Source: PFL42 sp964492235 (GTDB taxonomy: Bacteria > Chloroflexota > Anaerolineae > Anaerolineales > E44-bin32). From it: a stretch of 64,000 bases of DNA. Positions 17,195 to 26,006 of the stretch are shown piece after piece. Made by a program: the position numbers and the translations under genes. The notes beneath the pieces are model-generated. The model did not search any database. It saw only the letters and a program-made list of their open reading frames with translations, and was not told the origin of the DNA. Positions within the stretch are counted from its first letter, which is position 1; each line of letters starts with the position of its first letter. The stretch covers positions 1 to 64,000 of the forward strand of contig CAZBJQ010000001.1 in NCBI GenBank assembly GCA_964492235.1, in the 5' to 3' direction.

Positions 17195-18199
17195 CTAACC
17201 GCCGATGTACGACATCTCGATCCGAGGCAGGCCGGCGGTCTCCGCCGACCGGATCTCGGAATAGCGGTCCGTCCGGCCGGACCAGATCGTCCGGATGTGC
17301 TCCGCCAGTTCACCGTCACTGGCGCCCTGGCGCAGCGGGGCGCGCAGGTCGTGCCCGCGGGCGGCGAACAGACAGGTGAACAGCTGTCCTTCGGCGGACA
17401 GCCGAGCCCGGGTGCAGTTGCGGCAGAACGCTTGCGTCACCGAGGCAATCACCCCGATCTCCCCCTGCCCATCGCGGTAGCGCCAGCGCCGGGCGACTTC
17501 ACCCTGGTAGTTCGAGTCCATCGGCTCCAGGCGATGGTAAGCACTGATGCGGCGGACGATCTCGGCCGCCGGGACGACATCGTCCAGCCGCCAGCCGTTG
17601 GACTGGCCAACGTCCATGTACTCGATGAAACGCAGGATGTGACCGCTGCCCCGAAACCGTTCGGCCATGGGCAGAATGCTGTCCTCATTGACTGCCCGCT
17701 TGACGACCATGTTGACCTTAATCGGCGCCAGCCCCGCCCGAGCGGCCGCCTCGATCCCCTCAAGGACCCTGGCCACCGGGAACTCGACATCGTTCATGGC
17801 GGCAAACACGCTGTCATCCAACGAGTCCAGGCTGACAGTCAACCGCTGCAATCCCGCCCGGCGCAGCAGGGCGGCCTTCTTCGGCAACAGGGAGCCATTG
17901 GTTGTCATCGTCAGGTCCAGGCCGTGGATCTGGGCCAGCATCGCCACCAGGTGCTCGATGTCACGCCGTACCAACGGCTCGCCACCGGTCAGCCGGATCT
18001 TGGCCACCCCCAGACCGGTGAACACGCGGGACAAGCGAGTGATCTCCTCGAAGGTCAGCAGCTCGGATCGGTCAAGGAACTGGTAGTCGCGCCCGAACGT
18101 CTCGCGCGGCATGCAGTAAACGCAGCGGAAGTTGCAGCGATCGGTGACTGAGATGCGCAGGTCGCGCAGCGGGCGGGCGAGTTGATCAGTGACAGCCAT
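17195..18199 (-). CDS. moaA: GTP 3',8-cyclase, molybdenum cofactor step 1
   Basis: 334 residues. A radical-SAM cluster site CxxxCxxC lies at C22/C26/C29 ('RCNFRCVYC'). The second [4Fe-4S] site that binds GTP is at C259, C262 and C276 ('FCRNCTR', 'LFTCLF'). The C-terminus ends 'YIGG', the essential double glycine of MoaA. The enzyme converts GTP to 3',8-cyclo-dihydro-GTP, which MoaC turns into cyclic pyranopterin. No other moa gene is nearby. It is divergent from the small membrane-protein gene. Confidence 0.97.
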   Translation of the reverse strand: MAVTDQLARPLRDLRISVTDRCNFRCVYCMPRETFGRDYQFLDRSELLTFEEITRLSRVFTGLGVAKIRLTGGEPLVRRDIEHLVAMLAQIHGLDLTMTTNGSLLPKKAALLRRAGLQRLTVSLDSLDDSVFAAMNDVEFPVARVLEGIEAAARAGLAPIKVNMVVKRAVNEDSILPMAERFRGSGHILRFIEYMDVGQSNGWRLDDVVPAAEIVRRISAYHRLEPMDSNYQGEVARRWRYRDGQGEIGVIASVTQAFCRNCTRARLSAEGQLFTCLFAARGHDLRAPLRQGASDGELAEHIRTIWSGRTDRYSEIRSAETAGLPRIEMSYIGG

Positions 18200-18263
18200 G
18201 CCATGCCTTCAGATGGATTCTAACACTCCGCCTCCCCCTGCCGACGACGACCCGCTCCGGCGG

Positions 18264-18269
18264 TATAAT
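18264..18269 (+). promoter_or_regulatory. -10 box TATAAT before the small membrane protein gene
   Basis: Perfect TATAAT 18 bp before the ATG at 18288. No good -35 partner is seen. Position fits a short 5' leader. Confidence 0.4.
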
Positions 18270-18287
18270 GCCGGGCGAGGGAACCTG

Positions 18288-18641
18288 ATGACGGACAAGA
18301 ACCTGAAGCAGCTGCCGCCGCGCCGGGATGCCGGGTTCTTTGAGAACCTCACGTCGCGCGTCAAGCTGATCGGCCGCCTGCTGGCCGACCGCCGCGTCAA
18401 CCCGCTGCTCAAGCTGCTGCCGGTCGGTTCTCTGCTGTATCTGTTCATCCCCGACCTGGCGCCGGGCCCGCTCGATGACGGCCTGATCATCTGGCTTGGG
18501 ATGTACCTGTTCGTCGAACTCTGTCCCCAGGACGTTGTTCAGGAACACACACGGGCCCTGGACTCGGTGATCGATGCCGAGTGGCGCGAGGTCGAATCGC
18601 CCGACGACCCCGAGGACAAGCCGCCGGACCTGCTTCCCTAG
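18288..18641 (+). CDS. Small membrane-associated protein, DUF1232-like
   Basis: 117 residues from ATG 18288 (preceded by GAGGGA); the ORF reaches back to 18189 across the promoter region. The middle carries a short hydrophobic hairpin with 'LLKLLPVGSLLYLFIPD' and 'DDGLIIWLGMYLFVELCP', the proline-aspartate turn being typical of DUF1232-type proteins. N- and C-terminal tails are charged. Function unknown. The gene is divergent from moaA. Confidence 0.6.
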   Translation: MTDKNLKQLPPRRDAGFFENLTSRVKLIGRLLADRRVNPLLKLLPVGSLLYLFIPDLAPGPLDDGLIIWLGMYLFVELCPQDVVQEHTRALDSVIDAEWREVESPDDPEDKPPDLLP

Positions 18642-18813
18642 CCTCCGCGCACAGCAAGGCCCCGGTCGGCGGGCCGGCCAACCTTCCCTCTTTGGATGGG
18701 CCTACTGTGAATGAGGCTGCCCCGAACGCAGCCCAAACCCCACGTATCGCGTTTGACTCTTGCTGCCGCGGGCTCTCAGGACAGGCCTTGTGTCGATCCG
18801 TACCCTAGAAGGC

Positions 18814-18922
18814 TGATGAGAAAGGCCATGCGTCATGAGAGAAACTGGCGCGTGCGGTGGTCGGGACTTCGCCCCAACCACCATGCATGTGGTTCTCTTC
18901 TATTAGACAAGCGTTCTCAACA
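18814..18922. repeat. 109-bp palindromic repeat, copy 2
   Basis: It begins TGATGAG and has the family hairpin GGTGGTCGGGACTTCG / CCCCAACCACC. The right end (TTCTCAACAA) is diverged. It overlaps the last codons and the stop of rimO on the minus strand, so the repeat end provides the stop codon of that gene. Confidence 0.75.
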
Positions 18923-20278
18923 ACCTGCTACGGACCGCCGGACTACGGCTGGCAATAGCAGGAGCGGGATTCCGGTCAGGTCGTACTCCAGCGCACCCTG
19001 GATCAACACCGGCGCCATGGCGCCGACGTCCAGGTCGCCTTCCACGATGACCATGCCGTCGATTTCCGGCGCATCCCGGTAGGAGCGACCGATAGAAAGG
19101 CCCTCGCCCCGGCCCTCCACCAGCACCTCCAGTGTCCGCCCGACGAGCGCCTGATTGCTTTGCAGCGAGATCGTCTGCTGCACAGCCATCAATCGGTCCC
19201 TGCGGTCCTGCTTCACCTCCTCAGGGACGGGGTCACCCAGCGGCTCGCTGGCCGTGCCCCGCTCGAACGAGAAGGTAAACACGCCGAGGCGGTCGAAGCG
19301 GATCGCCTGAACGAAGTCCATAAGCGTCTGGAACTCGTCCTCCGTCTCGCCGGGATAGCCAACGATGAACGTCGTGCGCAACGCAAGCCCCGGCAACGCC
19401 GAGCGCATCTTCTTGATCGTGCGATGCACCCAATCCACATTGGCCGGTCGACGCATCGACCGGAGCACCCGCGGATTCGCGTGCTGAAGCGGCATGTCCA
19501 GGTACGGGACGATGTTGGAGTGACCGGCCATGACCTCGATCAGCCGGTCCGTCACGTAGCCCGGGTAGGCATACAGCACCCGGATCCACGGGACGTCCGG
19601 GACGGTGGAGGCCAGATCGTCGAGCAGATTGGCCAGGCCATCCGTCAAACCGAGATCGTGGCCGTAGTCAGTCGTGTCCTGGGCGATCAGCACCAGTTCC
19701 TTCACACCCTGCGCCTGCAGCGTGCGGGCCTCGCCGAGGATAGCGTCCTTCGACCGGCTGACGGCGGTGCCCTTGATCAACGGGATGGCACAGAAGGCGC
19801 ACGGCCGCCGGCAGCCGTCTGCGATCTTGATATAGGCGCTTGCCCCCTGGACTGCGACCCGCGGCACGCCATCGGCATCCATTGCCACCGCCGGTGCCTG
19901 GAGCAGGCCATACGCCGGCTCTCGATTGCGCCCCGCCCGCCGGACGACATCCACGATGTCCATCCAGCGCCTGGTTCCGAGCAGACCATCGATCCCCGCC
20001 ACCTGCCGGGCGACGTCGGCGCCGTAGCGCTGGGTGAGGCAGCCGGCGGCGATCAGCAGCTGACCGGGCCGCTTGGACGCCGCCAGCTGGCGCAGGGCGG
20101 CAAGCGACTCCTCGCGCGCCGGGCCGATGAATCCGCAGGTGTTGACCACCAGGACGTCCGCCTCTTCCGGCGTGTCGGACCCGGCGTAACCATCCAGCGC
20201 CAGAAGCTGTGCCATCGACTGTGAGTCGACGGTGTTCTTGGCGCATCCCAGGGAAACCATATGGTATCGAAGTGTCAT
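18917..20278 (-). CDS. rimO: Ribosomal protein S12 methylthiotransferase
   Basis: 453 residues from ATG 20278 (normal 'MVSLGCAKNTVDS' N-terminus; the upstream 20 residues of the ORF are not expected). N-terminal cluster cysteines are C12, C48 and C80; the radical-SAM site C156/C160/C163 is 'GCRRPCAFC'. A C-terminal TRAM domain follows. 'AKNTVDS' marks RimO rather than MiaB. It adds a methylthio group to Asp-89 of protein S12. The last residues and the stop fall inside repeat copy 2, so the native C-terminus may have been altered by that element. Confidence 0.94.
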   Translation of the reverse strand: MTLRYHMVSLGCAKNTVDSQSMAQLLALDGYAGSDTPEEADVLVVNTCGFIGPAREESLAALRQLAASKRPGQLLIAAGCLTQRYGADVARQVAGIDGLLGTRRWMDIVDVVRRAGRNREPAYGLLQAPAVAMDADGVPRVAVQGASAYIKIADGCRRPCAFCAIPLIKGTAVSRSKDAILGEARTLQAQGVKELVLIAQDTTDYGHDLGLTDGLANLLDDLASTVPDVPWIRVLYAYPGYVTDRLIEVMAGHSNIVPYLDMPLQHANPRVLRSMRRPANVDWVHRTIKKMRSALPGLALRTTFIVGYPGETEDEFQTLMDFVQAIRFDRLGVFTFSFERGTASEPLGDPVPEEVKQDRRDRLMAVQQTISLQSNQALVGRTLEVLVEGRGEGLSIGRSYRDAPEIDGMVIVEGDLDVGAMAPVLIQGALEYDLTGIPLLLLPAVVRRSVAGC

Positions 20279-20402
20279 GCGGCTTCCCTGGCTGTCAGGC
20301 GAGCGGCGGAGAACCACAGCGGCAGGTACACCAGCCACTGATCCGTTCCCGGCGGAGCTGAAGACCGGCAGACGTGGCTCAGGCGGAAGGCAGAGATCGG
20401 TA

Positions 20403-21677
20403 TCACGGAAACGTCCGTTCCAGCGCCTCGACCAGGCACGAGTAGTCTTGCCTCAGCTCCCAGGACTGCTCCAGCGATAGGTAGCGATCCGGGCCGCCGC
20501 GTTGCCTCACGCCTCCGGTGCAGCTGCCAGCATCGAAACCGGCGCGGCAGGTAAGATCATAGGCCGCCTGGGCGCCATCACCGAGGAAGCCGCATTCCCC
20601 TGCCTCACCATCCGCCAAGTCTACCGAGAAATCGGCGCAGGCGCTGACGGAATTTCGATGGAGGCTTCGGGCCAGGCCTCCTGGGTTCGTCGTCCCGTTA
20701 CTGATGAACAGGTCCGGGCAGGTGGCGAGGCTGTTGCCGTGCAGCTGGAGGGTCACGCTCTCCCCGTCGCAAGGCGCCAGTGTTTGGTGGGCAGCCTGAA
20801 ACATCGTAAGGGAGGCGTGCGCCACATCGGACTCACGGTAGGGCTCCACCTGGCCGCAGGCGATCGTTGTTCCCCCACAGGAGGCGTAGCCGGCATTGGC
20901 GCAGCGGTGCGTTCCGGCCATCAAGAGCGCCCGGGCGGTCAGCGCTCGAAACAACGTAACCCCCTCGGCCCGCGTCCGACTGTCGGATAGCGGGTGGGGG
21001 ACTTCGATCAGAAGGGCCTTGCTGGCAGTGGGACGGAACACATACGTTCCCCAACCCATCACAACCGGGGTGACCTCGCGCAGAAGCACGACCGCATCCG
21101 ATTCGTGGGGAAGGTCGGTGAACTCCACCACTTGGTATGGGAAGCGGTGCTCTGCCAGGACGCGGCAGGCTGTTCCCAGGTCTCCGCGGCTGGCAGCCTC
21201 GACCAGAGCCGACCAGGTGAGCATGTCATCACTAGAGGGCACGCGCATCCCCTCGGATCCCGGCCCAGGCATCTCGGAGGCAATCCGCTGCAGTTCGGTG
21301 ATCAACCCCCCCTGGTCCACAACCGGACACGGCGCCTCCGTCGGCGTGGCGGTGTTGGCCGGTGGCGCCTCGGAAGTGGGAGGGGCCGCCGTCTCAGTCG
21401 GCGCTGTCAGGCTGGGTGTCGCGGGCGGCGTGGCCGCCGCCGGCGCGGCTGTCGGTTCTGGGTGGTCCGATCGAACGGGGAGGGCACACGCACAGAGTGC
21501 CGCCCCAGCTATCAACCAGCTTAGCAGAGGCAGGGCAAGGGCATAACCGGGGCGATCGGATCTGCGAGCCACGCGGCGAATGCCCCAGGGCCAGTGTGGC
21601 CTCGGCTCCGATTGGCGACTCAGGCTGCAGCGGGCCCCGGGTGGCCCCGGCAAGCGAGGGGTGCTCTTGACGCTCAT
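20403..21677 (-). CDS. Putative lipoprotein, possible extracytoplasmic metallohydrolase
   Basis: 424 residues as read from an ATG that overlaps the stop of the RodZ-like gene (ATGA). A hydrophobic segment at about 44-66 ending 'LCACALP' looks like a lipoprotein signal, so the functional start may be GTG 21572. A Pro/Thr/Ala-rich linker (about 70-113) leads to a globular domain with conserved-looking histidines: 'EVPHPLSDSRT', 'AGTHRCAN', 'DVAHASLTMFQAAH' and 'LQLHGNS'. These suggest a zinc-dependent amidase or hydrolase fold, perhaps on the cell surface. I do not recognise the family with certainty. Confidence 0.6.
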   Translation of the reverse strand: MSVKSTPRLPGPPGARCSLSRQSEPRPHWPWGIRRVARRSDRPGYALALPLLSWLIAGAALCACALPVRSDHPEPTAAPAAATPPATPSLTAPTETAAPPTSEAPPANTATPTEAPCPVVDQGGLITELQRIASEMPGPGSEGMRVPSSDDMLTWSALVEAASRGDLGTACRVLAEHRFPYQVVEFTDLPHESDAVVLLREVTPVVMGWGTYVFRPTASKALLIEVPHPLSDSRTRAEGVTLFRALTARALLMAGTHRCANAGYASCGGTTIACGQVEPYRESDVAHASLTMFQAAHQTLAPCDGESVTLQLHGNSLATCPDLFISNGTTNPGGLARSLHRNSVSACADFSVDLADGEAGECGFLGDGAQAAYDLTCRAGFDAGSCTGGVRQRGGPDRYLSLEQSWELRQDYSCLVEALERTFP

Positions 21678-22609
21678 CCTGCGGTGAGCGGTAGTGGGGT
21701 TGGCGGAGGCGGCGTGTTTGTCGCCTGTCCTGCGGTCGGAGTGCGGGTCACGGTCGGTGTGGGGGTCAGCACCCCCTGCTGGGTATACAAGCGCACAACG
21801 GCCTCGTCGAAAACCCCCATCAATCCATGGTCTTCGCCATTGAAGATCGCCCGCACCCCGCCGCCATTGCCCGTCAGCACTTCGATGATCACCTGTCCCT
21901 GGAAGTCGAACACGTCACCCGGGTGGGCGCGCTGGCGCAGCTGTTCTCGGCCGTCCACACTGACAACAAGGAAGGCGTCGTTCTCAACAGCCAGGCGCAG
22001 CCCGAGGGCACCAATCGGTCCGATGGGCAGGGTGGACGTGATCGTCGGGACCGCGGTGGCATCTTCGAGCATGAGACCGCCTGGAAGGCCGGGGGTCGGT
22101 GTGTCCGCCGGTGCCGATGAGATTTCGCCGGCGGCTGCCAGGGGAGGCGCTCCCAGGTCGGACAGGGTTTGCCGGCGCAGGCTGGCCATCACCCACGAGG
22201 CGCCCCACAACAACAGCACGAGCAAGGCCAGCGAGATCGCCGAGGCCACCACGATGTCGGAGGAGATCAGTCGCGGCCGCCGCACGCGCACCTCGCCGGT
22301 GGGCGCCGGCTTGGCGGCCTTGGGCTGGGCGCTGGCCGCTGGAGAGGGACGCCTCGACTGGATCAATTCGGCGTAACGGAGCAGGATGGCGTCCGCATTC
22401 AGCCCGATGAAATCGGCGTAGTTGCGCAGAAAACCCCGTGCCTGAACCGGGGAAGGCAGCGAGTTCCAATCGCCTCGCTCCATCGCCTCCAGGTGATGAG
22501 CGCGGATGCGGGTGCCGCGCTCGACTTCTTCGAGCGTGAGGCCGAGGCGCTCGCGCGCCTCGCGCAGCGTTTGCCCCAGATCATCCACGGAGGTACGGGT
22601 TGGGCTCAA
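21674..22609 (-). CDS. RodZ-like helix-turn-helix membrane protein
   Basis: 311 residues from a TTG (a GTG at 22588 is an alternative start). A cytoplasmic HTH domain near 9-75 ('LREARERLGLTLEEVERGT', 'LEAMERGDWNSLP', 'FLRNYADFIGL') is of the RodZ type. It is followed by a basic linker, one transmembrane helix ('ASAISLALLVLLLWGASWV'), and an extracytoplasmic DUF4115-like domain ('LRLAVENDAFLVVSVDG'). RodZ links MreB to the elongasome; no mreB gene is in view. Located between rplI and the lipoprotein gene. Confidence 0.8.
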   Translation of the reverse strand: MSPTRTSVDDLGQTLREARERLGLTLEEVERGTRIRAHHLEAMERGDWNSLPSPVQARGFLRNYADFIGLNADAILLRYAELIQSRRPSPAASAQPKAAKPAPTGEVRVRRPRLISSDIVVASAISLALLVLLLWGASWVMASLRRQTLSDLGAPPLAAAGEISSAPADTPTPGLPGGLMLEDATAVPTITSTLPIGPIGALGLRLAVENDAFLVVSVDGREQLRQRAHPGDVFDFQGQVIIEVLTGNGGGVRAIFNGEDHGLMGVFDEAVVRLYTQQGVLTPTPTVTRTPTAGQATNTPPPPTPLPLTAG

Positions 22610-22648
22610 AGCCGCGGCCTGTGCAGCCGCCCGGAATCACGCCTGCGC

Positions 22649-23236
22649 TCAGGCTTCCGATTCCGTATCCGGCTCGGTAGCCGCTTCGGTCTCGTCCTGC
22701 TCCGCTTCCTCGGCGGCCAGCTCGTCCTCGATTTCGACGAAGGCGGCGCCGGCCGCAATGGCTTGCAGCTCAAACGCCGACTCGGGGGGCTCGCCTTCCC
22801 GGTGGACGACCAGCTGCACCTCCGGGATCAGGTCGACGGTAAGGCGGATGCGGGCTTTGTGCACACCCAGCGTTTTCACCGGTTGGCAGTCTATCTGGCG
22901 GCGCTCGACTTCGACACCTGTCGCCGCCTGGATGGCCTCGGCGATCATCTGGTGCGTGATCGAGCCATAAAGCTTGCCGGTTTCCCCGGCCTTGGAAGCG
23001 AACACGATTTGCAGCCCGCTCAACCTCTCGGCGACGGCGCCCAACTCCTGGTTGAGGCGCACCCGCTCCTCGGAGGCTACCTTGCGGATGCGCTCGGTCT
23101 GCTTGATGGCCCCCGCCGTCGCCAACATGGCCAGGCCATGAGGCAGTAGGTAATTGCGGCCGTAGCCGTCAGCGACCTTCTTGACGTCGCCGGCGCGGCC
23201 CAGCTTGTATACGTCTTTCAGCAGCAGTACTCTCAT
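22649..23236 (-). CDS. rplI: 50S ribosomal protein L9
   Basis: 195 residues from ATG 23236, which gives the canonical N-terminus 'MRVLLLKDVYKLGRAGDVKKVADGYGRNYLLP'-type (conserved block 1-32). The linker helix and C-terminal domain ('GKLYGSITHQMIAEAI') are normal. The last about 45 residues are an added acidic tail rich in Glu/Ala, making it longer than the usual 148-150 residues. L9 binds 23S rRNA domain V. Neighbouring rpsF/rpsR/ssb, common partners, are absent here. Confidence 0.96.
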   Translation of the reverse strand: MRVLLLKDVYKLGRAGDVKKVADGYGRNYLLPHGLAMLATAGAIKQTERIRKVASEERVRLNQELGAVAERLSGLQIVFASKAGETGKLYGSITHQMIAEAIQAATGVEVERRQIDCQPVKTLGVHKARIRLTVDLIPEVQLVVHREGEPPESAFELQAIAAGAAFVEIEDELAAEEAEQDETEAATEPDTESEA

Positions 23237-23365
23237 GGGTATCAAGCCCTTTCGTTCAGGAATGGGGCACGCTTGGGCGCCCGGGGCGAAGGGTACAACG
23301 CCCGTCAGGGACAGCATTGTAACAGAGAGTGGCGGACCCTTGAAGGGGGCCGCCTCGTGCCGACC

Positions 23366-23824
23366 TCAGGTGTCGAGACCCGGCTTTCCCATCACCAGCC
23401 CGTCTTCGCCGTCCCGGTAGTAGCCTGGCCAGACCTCGATCTCCAGGTAACCCGCGCTCTGATACAGCTGCAGGGCAACGACGTTCGACCGCCGCAGCGC
23501 CAAACGGAGCAGGCGCGTGTCCAGCGCCCGCTCACACAGGCGCAGCAGCTCTCGGCCAATCCCCCGACGCTGGAAATCCGGGTGAACCGCGAGCGACGAG
23601 ACCCAGCCCACCCTCCGCCGGTCCCGCCGTTCTCCGAAGACGACGCCCACCACGTGAGCTCCTGCCTGCGCCTTGATGCGAACCGCCTCCGGCAGAGACA
23701 GCGCGGCCAGCACATCGATCCAGGGCCAAGCATCGGCCGTAAAGCAGGCCTCTTCCAGCAGCATCACGGGCCGCAGGTCTTTCCAGGAGGCGGGGAGGAA
23801 CTCAATGGGGGATGTGTCCGCCAA
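23366..23824 (-). CDS. GNAT acetyltransferase, RimI-like
   Basis: 152 residues from TTG. The acetyl-CoA binding motif is 'VHPDFQRRGIGRELL' near 83-97, and the C-terminal 'ALQLYQSAGY' is typical of RimI-like N-terminal acetyltransferases. The substrate is not predictable; tsaD, a common neighbour of rimI, lies elsewhere in this window. Confidence 0.85.
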   Translation of the reverse strand: MADTSPIEFLPASWKDLRPVMLLEEACFTADAWPWIDVLAALSLPEAVRIKAQAGAHVVGVVFGERRDRRRVGWVSSLAVHPDFQRRGIGRELLRLCERALDTRLLRLALRRSNVVALQLYQSAGYLEIEVWPGYYRDGEDGLVMGKPGLDT

Positions 23825-23956
23825 AGTGCGATCTCGTGGCAGCTGCCCTCACGCGGAGCGCACTGCATTCCCGTCAGCTGGCTCAGATCGTTGGAAATCG
23901 GCCCAGATGATCATCCCGATCCCGGGGCCAAGTGCCTCATGTCGCACCAGGGGTGA

Positions 23957-25102
23957 TCAGACCTTCTTCTCGTAGACCCGATAGGTCTTATAGACTTCGC
24001 CGCCAAGCAGCCGGATCGCCCGGTTCATCATGTCGTTCGACTCCAGGATCCAGCTCATCTCAGCCAACTGGTACCCTTTGGGGAAGGCGTTACGGGCCGT
24101 CTGAAGGTACAACAGGGCGTCCACCCCTTGACCGCGAAACTCGGGCAGGACCCCGAGCGCCAGCACTCGCAACCACTTCAACCCGCCACGCACCTTCCAA
24201 TGCCAGGCGAGCTTCCCCAGCGTCACCCACTCTGGCACACCCGGTCTCGGGTACGCCTTGCGCAGCGGCTCATTCAGATCGGGCAGGGACAGACCGAACC
24301 CAATCGGCTCGCCTTCATGCTCGGCGACGAGCACTAGATCCGGATCCAGGATCGGCTTAAGCTGTTCCGCCAGATGGTCGAACTCGTGCTCGGTCATCGG
24401 GACGAAACCCCAGTTACGCTCCCATGAGCTGTTATACAGCCGCTTGACATGCGCGATCTCTCGGTCAAAATGCTTCATGTCGACTTTGCGCAAGGTGAAT
24501 TTGCCGCGCTCGAGCACCTTGTCGACAACCCGTTCTAGCTTGGGCGGGATATGGCTGCGGAAGTGCTGGATGGACTTGACGTAGGCGAACAGGTCCATCG
24601 CTTTGGTGTACCCGGCGTGCTCCAGGTAGTCGAGGTAGCGAGGCGGGTTGTAGGTCATCATGACGCGCGGCGAGTCCTGAAAGCCGTCGATCAGCAGGCC
24701 GACCTCCTCGTTGGTGGAGAACTGGCCCGGGCCGAGCAGCTTGTCGAATCCCTTCCCCCGGCACCAGTCTTCGGCCACGGCCAGCAGCCCTGCGGCGGCC
24801 TCCGCATCCTCCAGCACTTCGAAGAAACCGAACCAGCCCAGATTAGTGTCCTGAAACTGATTGAAGCGCCGGTTGGCGATACCGGCGATGGTTCCGACCA
24901 TGGTCGTACCTCGGCGGGCGATAAAGCAATCGACCTGACTGTGCTCGAAGAAGGCGCATTTCGCCGGGTCGAGTAGGTCTTTCCGCTCCCCAAATAAAGG
25001 AGGCACCCAGTACCGATCGCCCCGATATACTGTCCAGGGAAAGGCCGCAAAGGCTCGCCGGTCGGCTTCCGTTCGCACGGGGTCAATGGTCAGTTCGGTC
25101 AT
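23957..25102 (-). CDS. Large GNAT-fold protein (YghO-like)
   Basis: 381 residues from ATG 25102; the ORF continues upstream to 25573 over the promoter and the divergent gene, which is not credible. N-terminal 'AFPWTVYRGDRYWVPPLFGERK' and 'ALGVLPEFRGQGVDALLY' are typical of a family of uncharacterised proteins with duplicated GNAT fold (YghO-like). Family members are soluble; the substrate is unknown. A TATAAT lies about 29 bp upstream of the start. Confidence 0.78.
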   Translation of the reverse strand: MTELTIDPVRTEADRRAFAAFPWTVYRGDRYWVPPLFGERKDLLDPAKCAFFEHSQVDCFIARRGTTMVGTIAGIANRRFNQFQDTNLGWFGFFEVLEDAEAAAGLLAVAEDWCRGKGFDKLLGPGQFSTNEEVGLLIDGFQDSPRVMMTYNPPRYLDYLEHAGYTKAMDLFAYVKSIQHFRSHIPPKLERVVDKVLERGKFTLRKVDMKHFDREIAHVKRLYNSSWERNWGFVPMTEHEFDHLAEQLKPILDPDLVLVAEHEGEPIGFGLSLPDLNEPLRKAYPRPGVPEWVTLGKLAWHWKVRGGLKWLRVLALGVLPEFRGQGVDALLYLQTARNAFPKGYQLAEMSWILESNDMMNRAIRLLGGEVYKTYRVYEKKV

Positions 25103-25130
25103 GGGGAACCCAGCCTCCGCAGGTCCTGTG

Positions 25131-25136
25131 ATTATA
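25131..25136 (-). promoter_or_regulatory. -10 box for the YghO-like gene
   Basis: Minus strand TATAAT 29 bp before the start at 25102. No convincing -35. Confidence 0.4.
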
Positions 25137-25219
25137 CGGCCAAGGCCGTGTGCCCATCTCGACCGGCCTGTGATCGGGGCCCCCGAGACGGTGCTTCGGC
25201 CAGGGTCTGACAGGCGCGG

Positions 25220-25228
25220 TGGTATCAT
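25220..25228 (+). promoter_or_regulatory. Possible extended -10 for the Lgt-like gene
   Basis: TGGTATCAT (TGn-TATCAT) about 25 bp before the GTG start at 25253. Confidence 0.3.
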
Positions 25229-25252
25229 TCGGCCGACCCCGTGGGGTGAGGT

Positions 25253-26002
25253 GTGTCCAACGCGTTCCCGTGGATCCTGACATTGGCCGTGGTTTCCGGG
25301 CTTGCCTGGCTGCTGCTCTTGCCAGCCGGTCGGCCGGTTGGTGCAGGTGGTTCCCGCCCAGCCCGGGATGGCCAGCCGCAGTTCGATGCGGGGCTGGCCA
25401 CACTGGCAGGAGGGCTTATCGGGGCTCGTATCGGATTCATCCTCAGCCACGGACCATACTTCAGCAGCGACGCTCTCGACATCGTCCGCCTGTGGAAGGG
25501 AGGATTGAGCGGGCCGGGTGCATTTCTCGGCGCCGCCTGCGGCCTTGGGTTGTACGCCGCGGCCGCACGCCAACCTGTCTGGCCGCTGGGGGACTCCCTG
25601 GCTGCTCCGGCACTCTGGGTGGCGTCAGCGGCCTGGCTTGGCTGCCTGGCCGACGCTTGCGCTTACGGTCTCCCCGCTCCTGGAAGTCTGCCGCTCCCCG
25701 CTTCGCCGGGCATCCTGGGGGTGTCGCTTCCCCGCTGGCCAACGCAGGCGGTAGGCGCACTGATCTGCCTGACGACCCTGATCCTGCTCGTCCTGCGGGG
25801 CCCGCCCGGCCTGCCGGCCGGGTGGACCGCAGCCATAGCTGTGCTGGCTATCAGCGGCGGAGCCTTGCTAACGTCATTCTTCCGCGGCGACCCGGCGACC
25901 ATGTTTGGCGGGGTCCGGTTGGAGGCGCTGGCCTGGGCCGTCGTGATGTCACTCGGACTGTGGACCCTCGGCGCTCGCTGGACGGCCGGCCGACCACGGT
26001 GA
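25253..26002 (+). CDS. Divergent prolipoprotein diacylglyceryl transferase-like membrane protein
   Basis: 249 residues from GTG, highly hydrophobic with about seven helices. It shows the Lgt-type stretch 'GARIGFILSHGPYF' then 'WKGGLSGPGAFLGA'. In true Lgt the latter is WRGGLSFHGG with an essential histidine, here replaced (GPG). The second Lgt signature (R-x-G-N-F-x-N) is replaced by 'GCLADACAYG'. It is therefore either an inactive Lgt paralogue or a relative with another lipid substrate. The next gene starts 4 bp after its stop. Confidence 0.6.
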   Translation: MSNAFPWILTLAVVSGLAWLLLLPAGRPVGAGGSRPARDGQPQFDAGLATLAGGLIGARIGFILSHGPYFSSDALDIVRLWKGGLSGPGAFLGAACGLGLYAAAARQPVWPLGDSLAAPALWVASAAWLGCLADACAYGLPAPGSLPLPASPGILGVSLPRWPTQAVGALICLTTLILLVLRGPPGLPAGWTAAIAVLAISGGALLTSFFRGDPATMFGGVRLEALAWAVVMSLGLWTLGARWTAGRPR

Positions 26003-26006
26003 CCGG

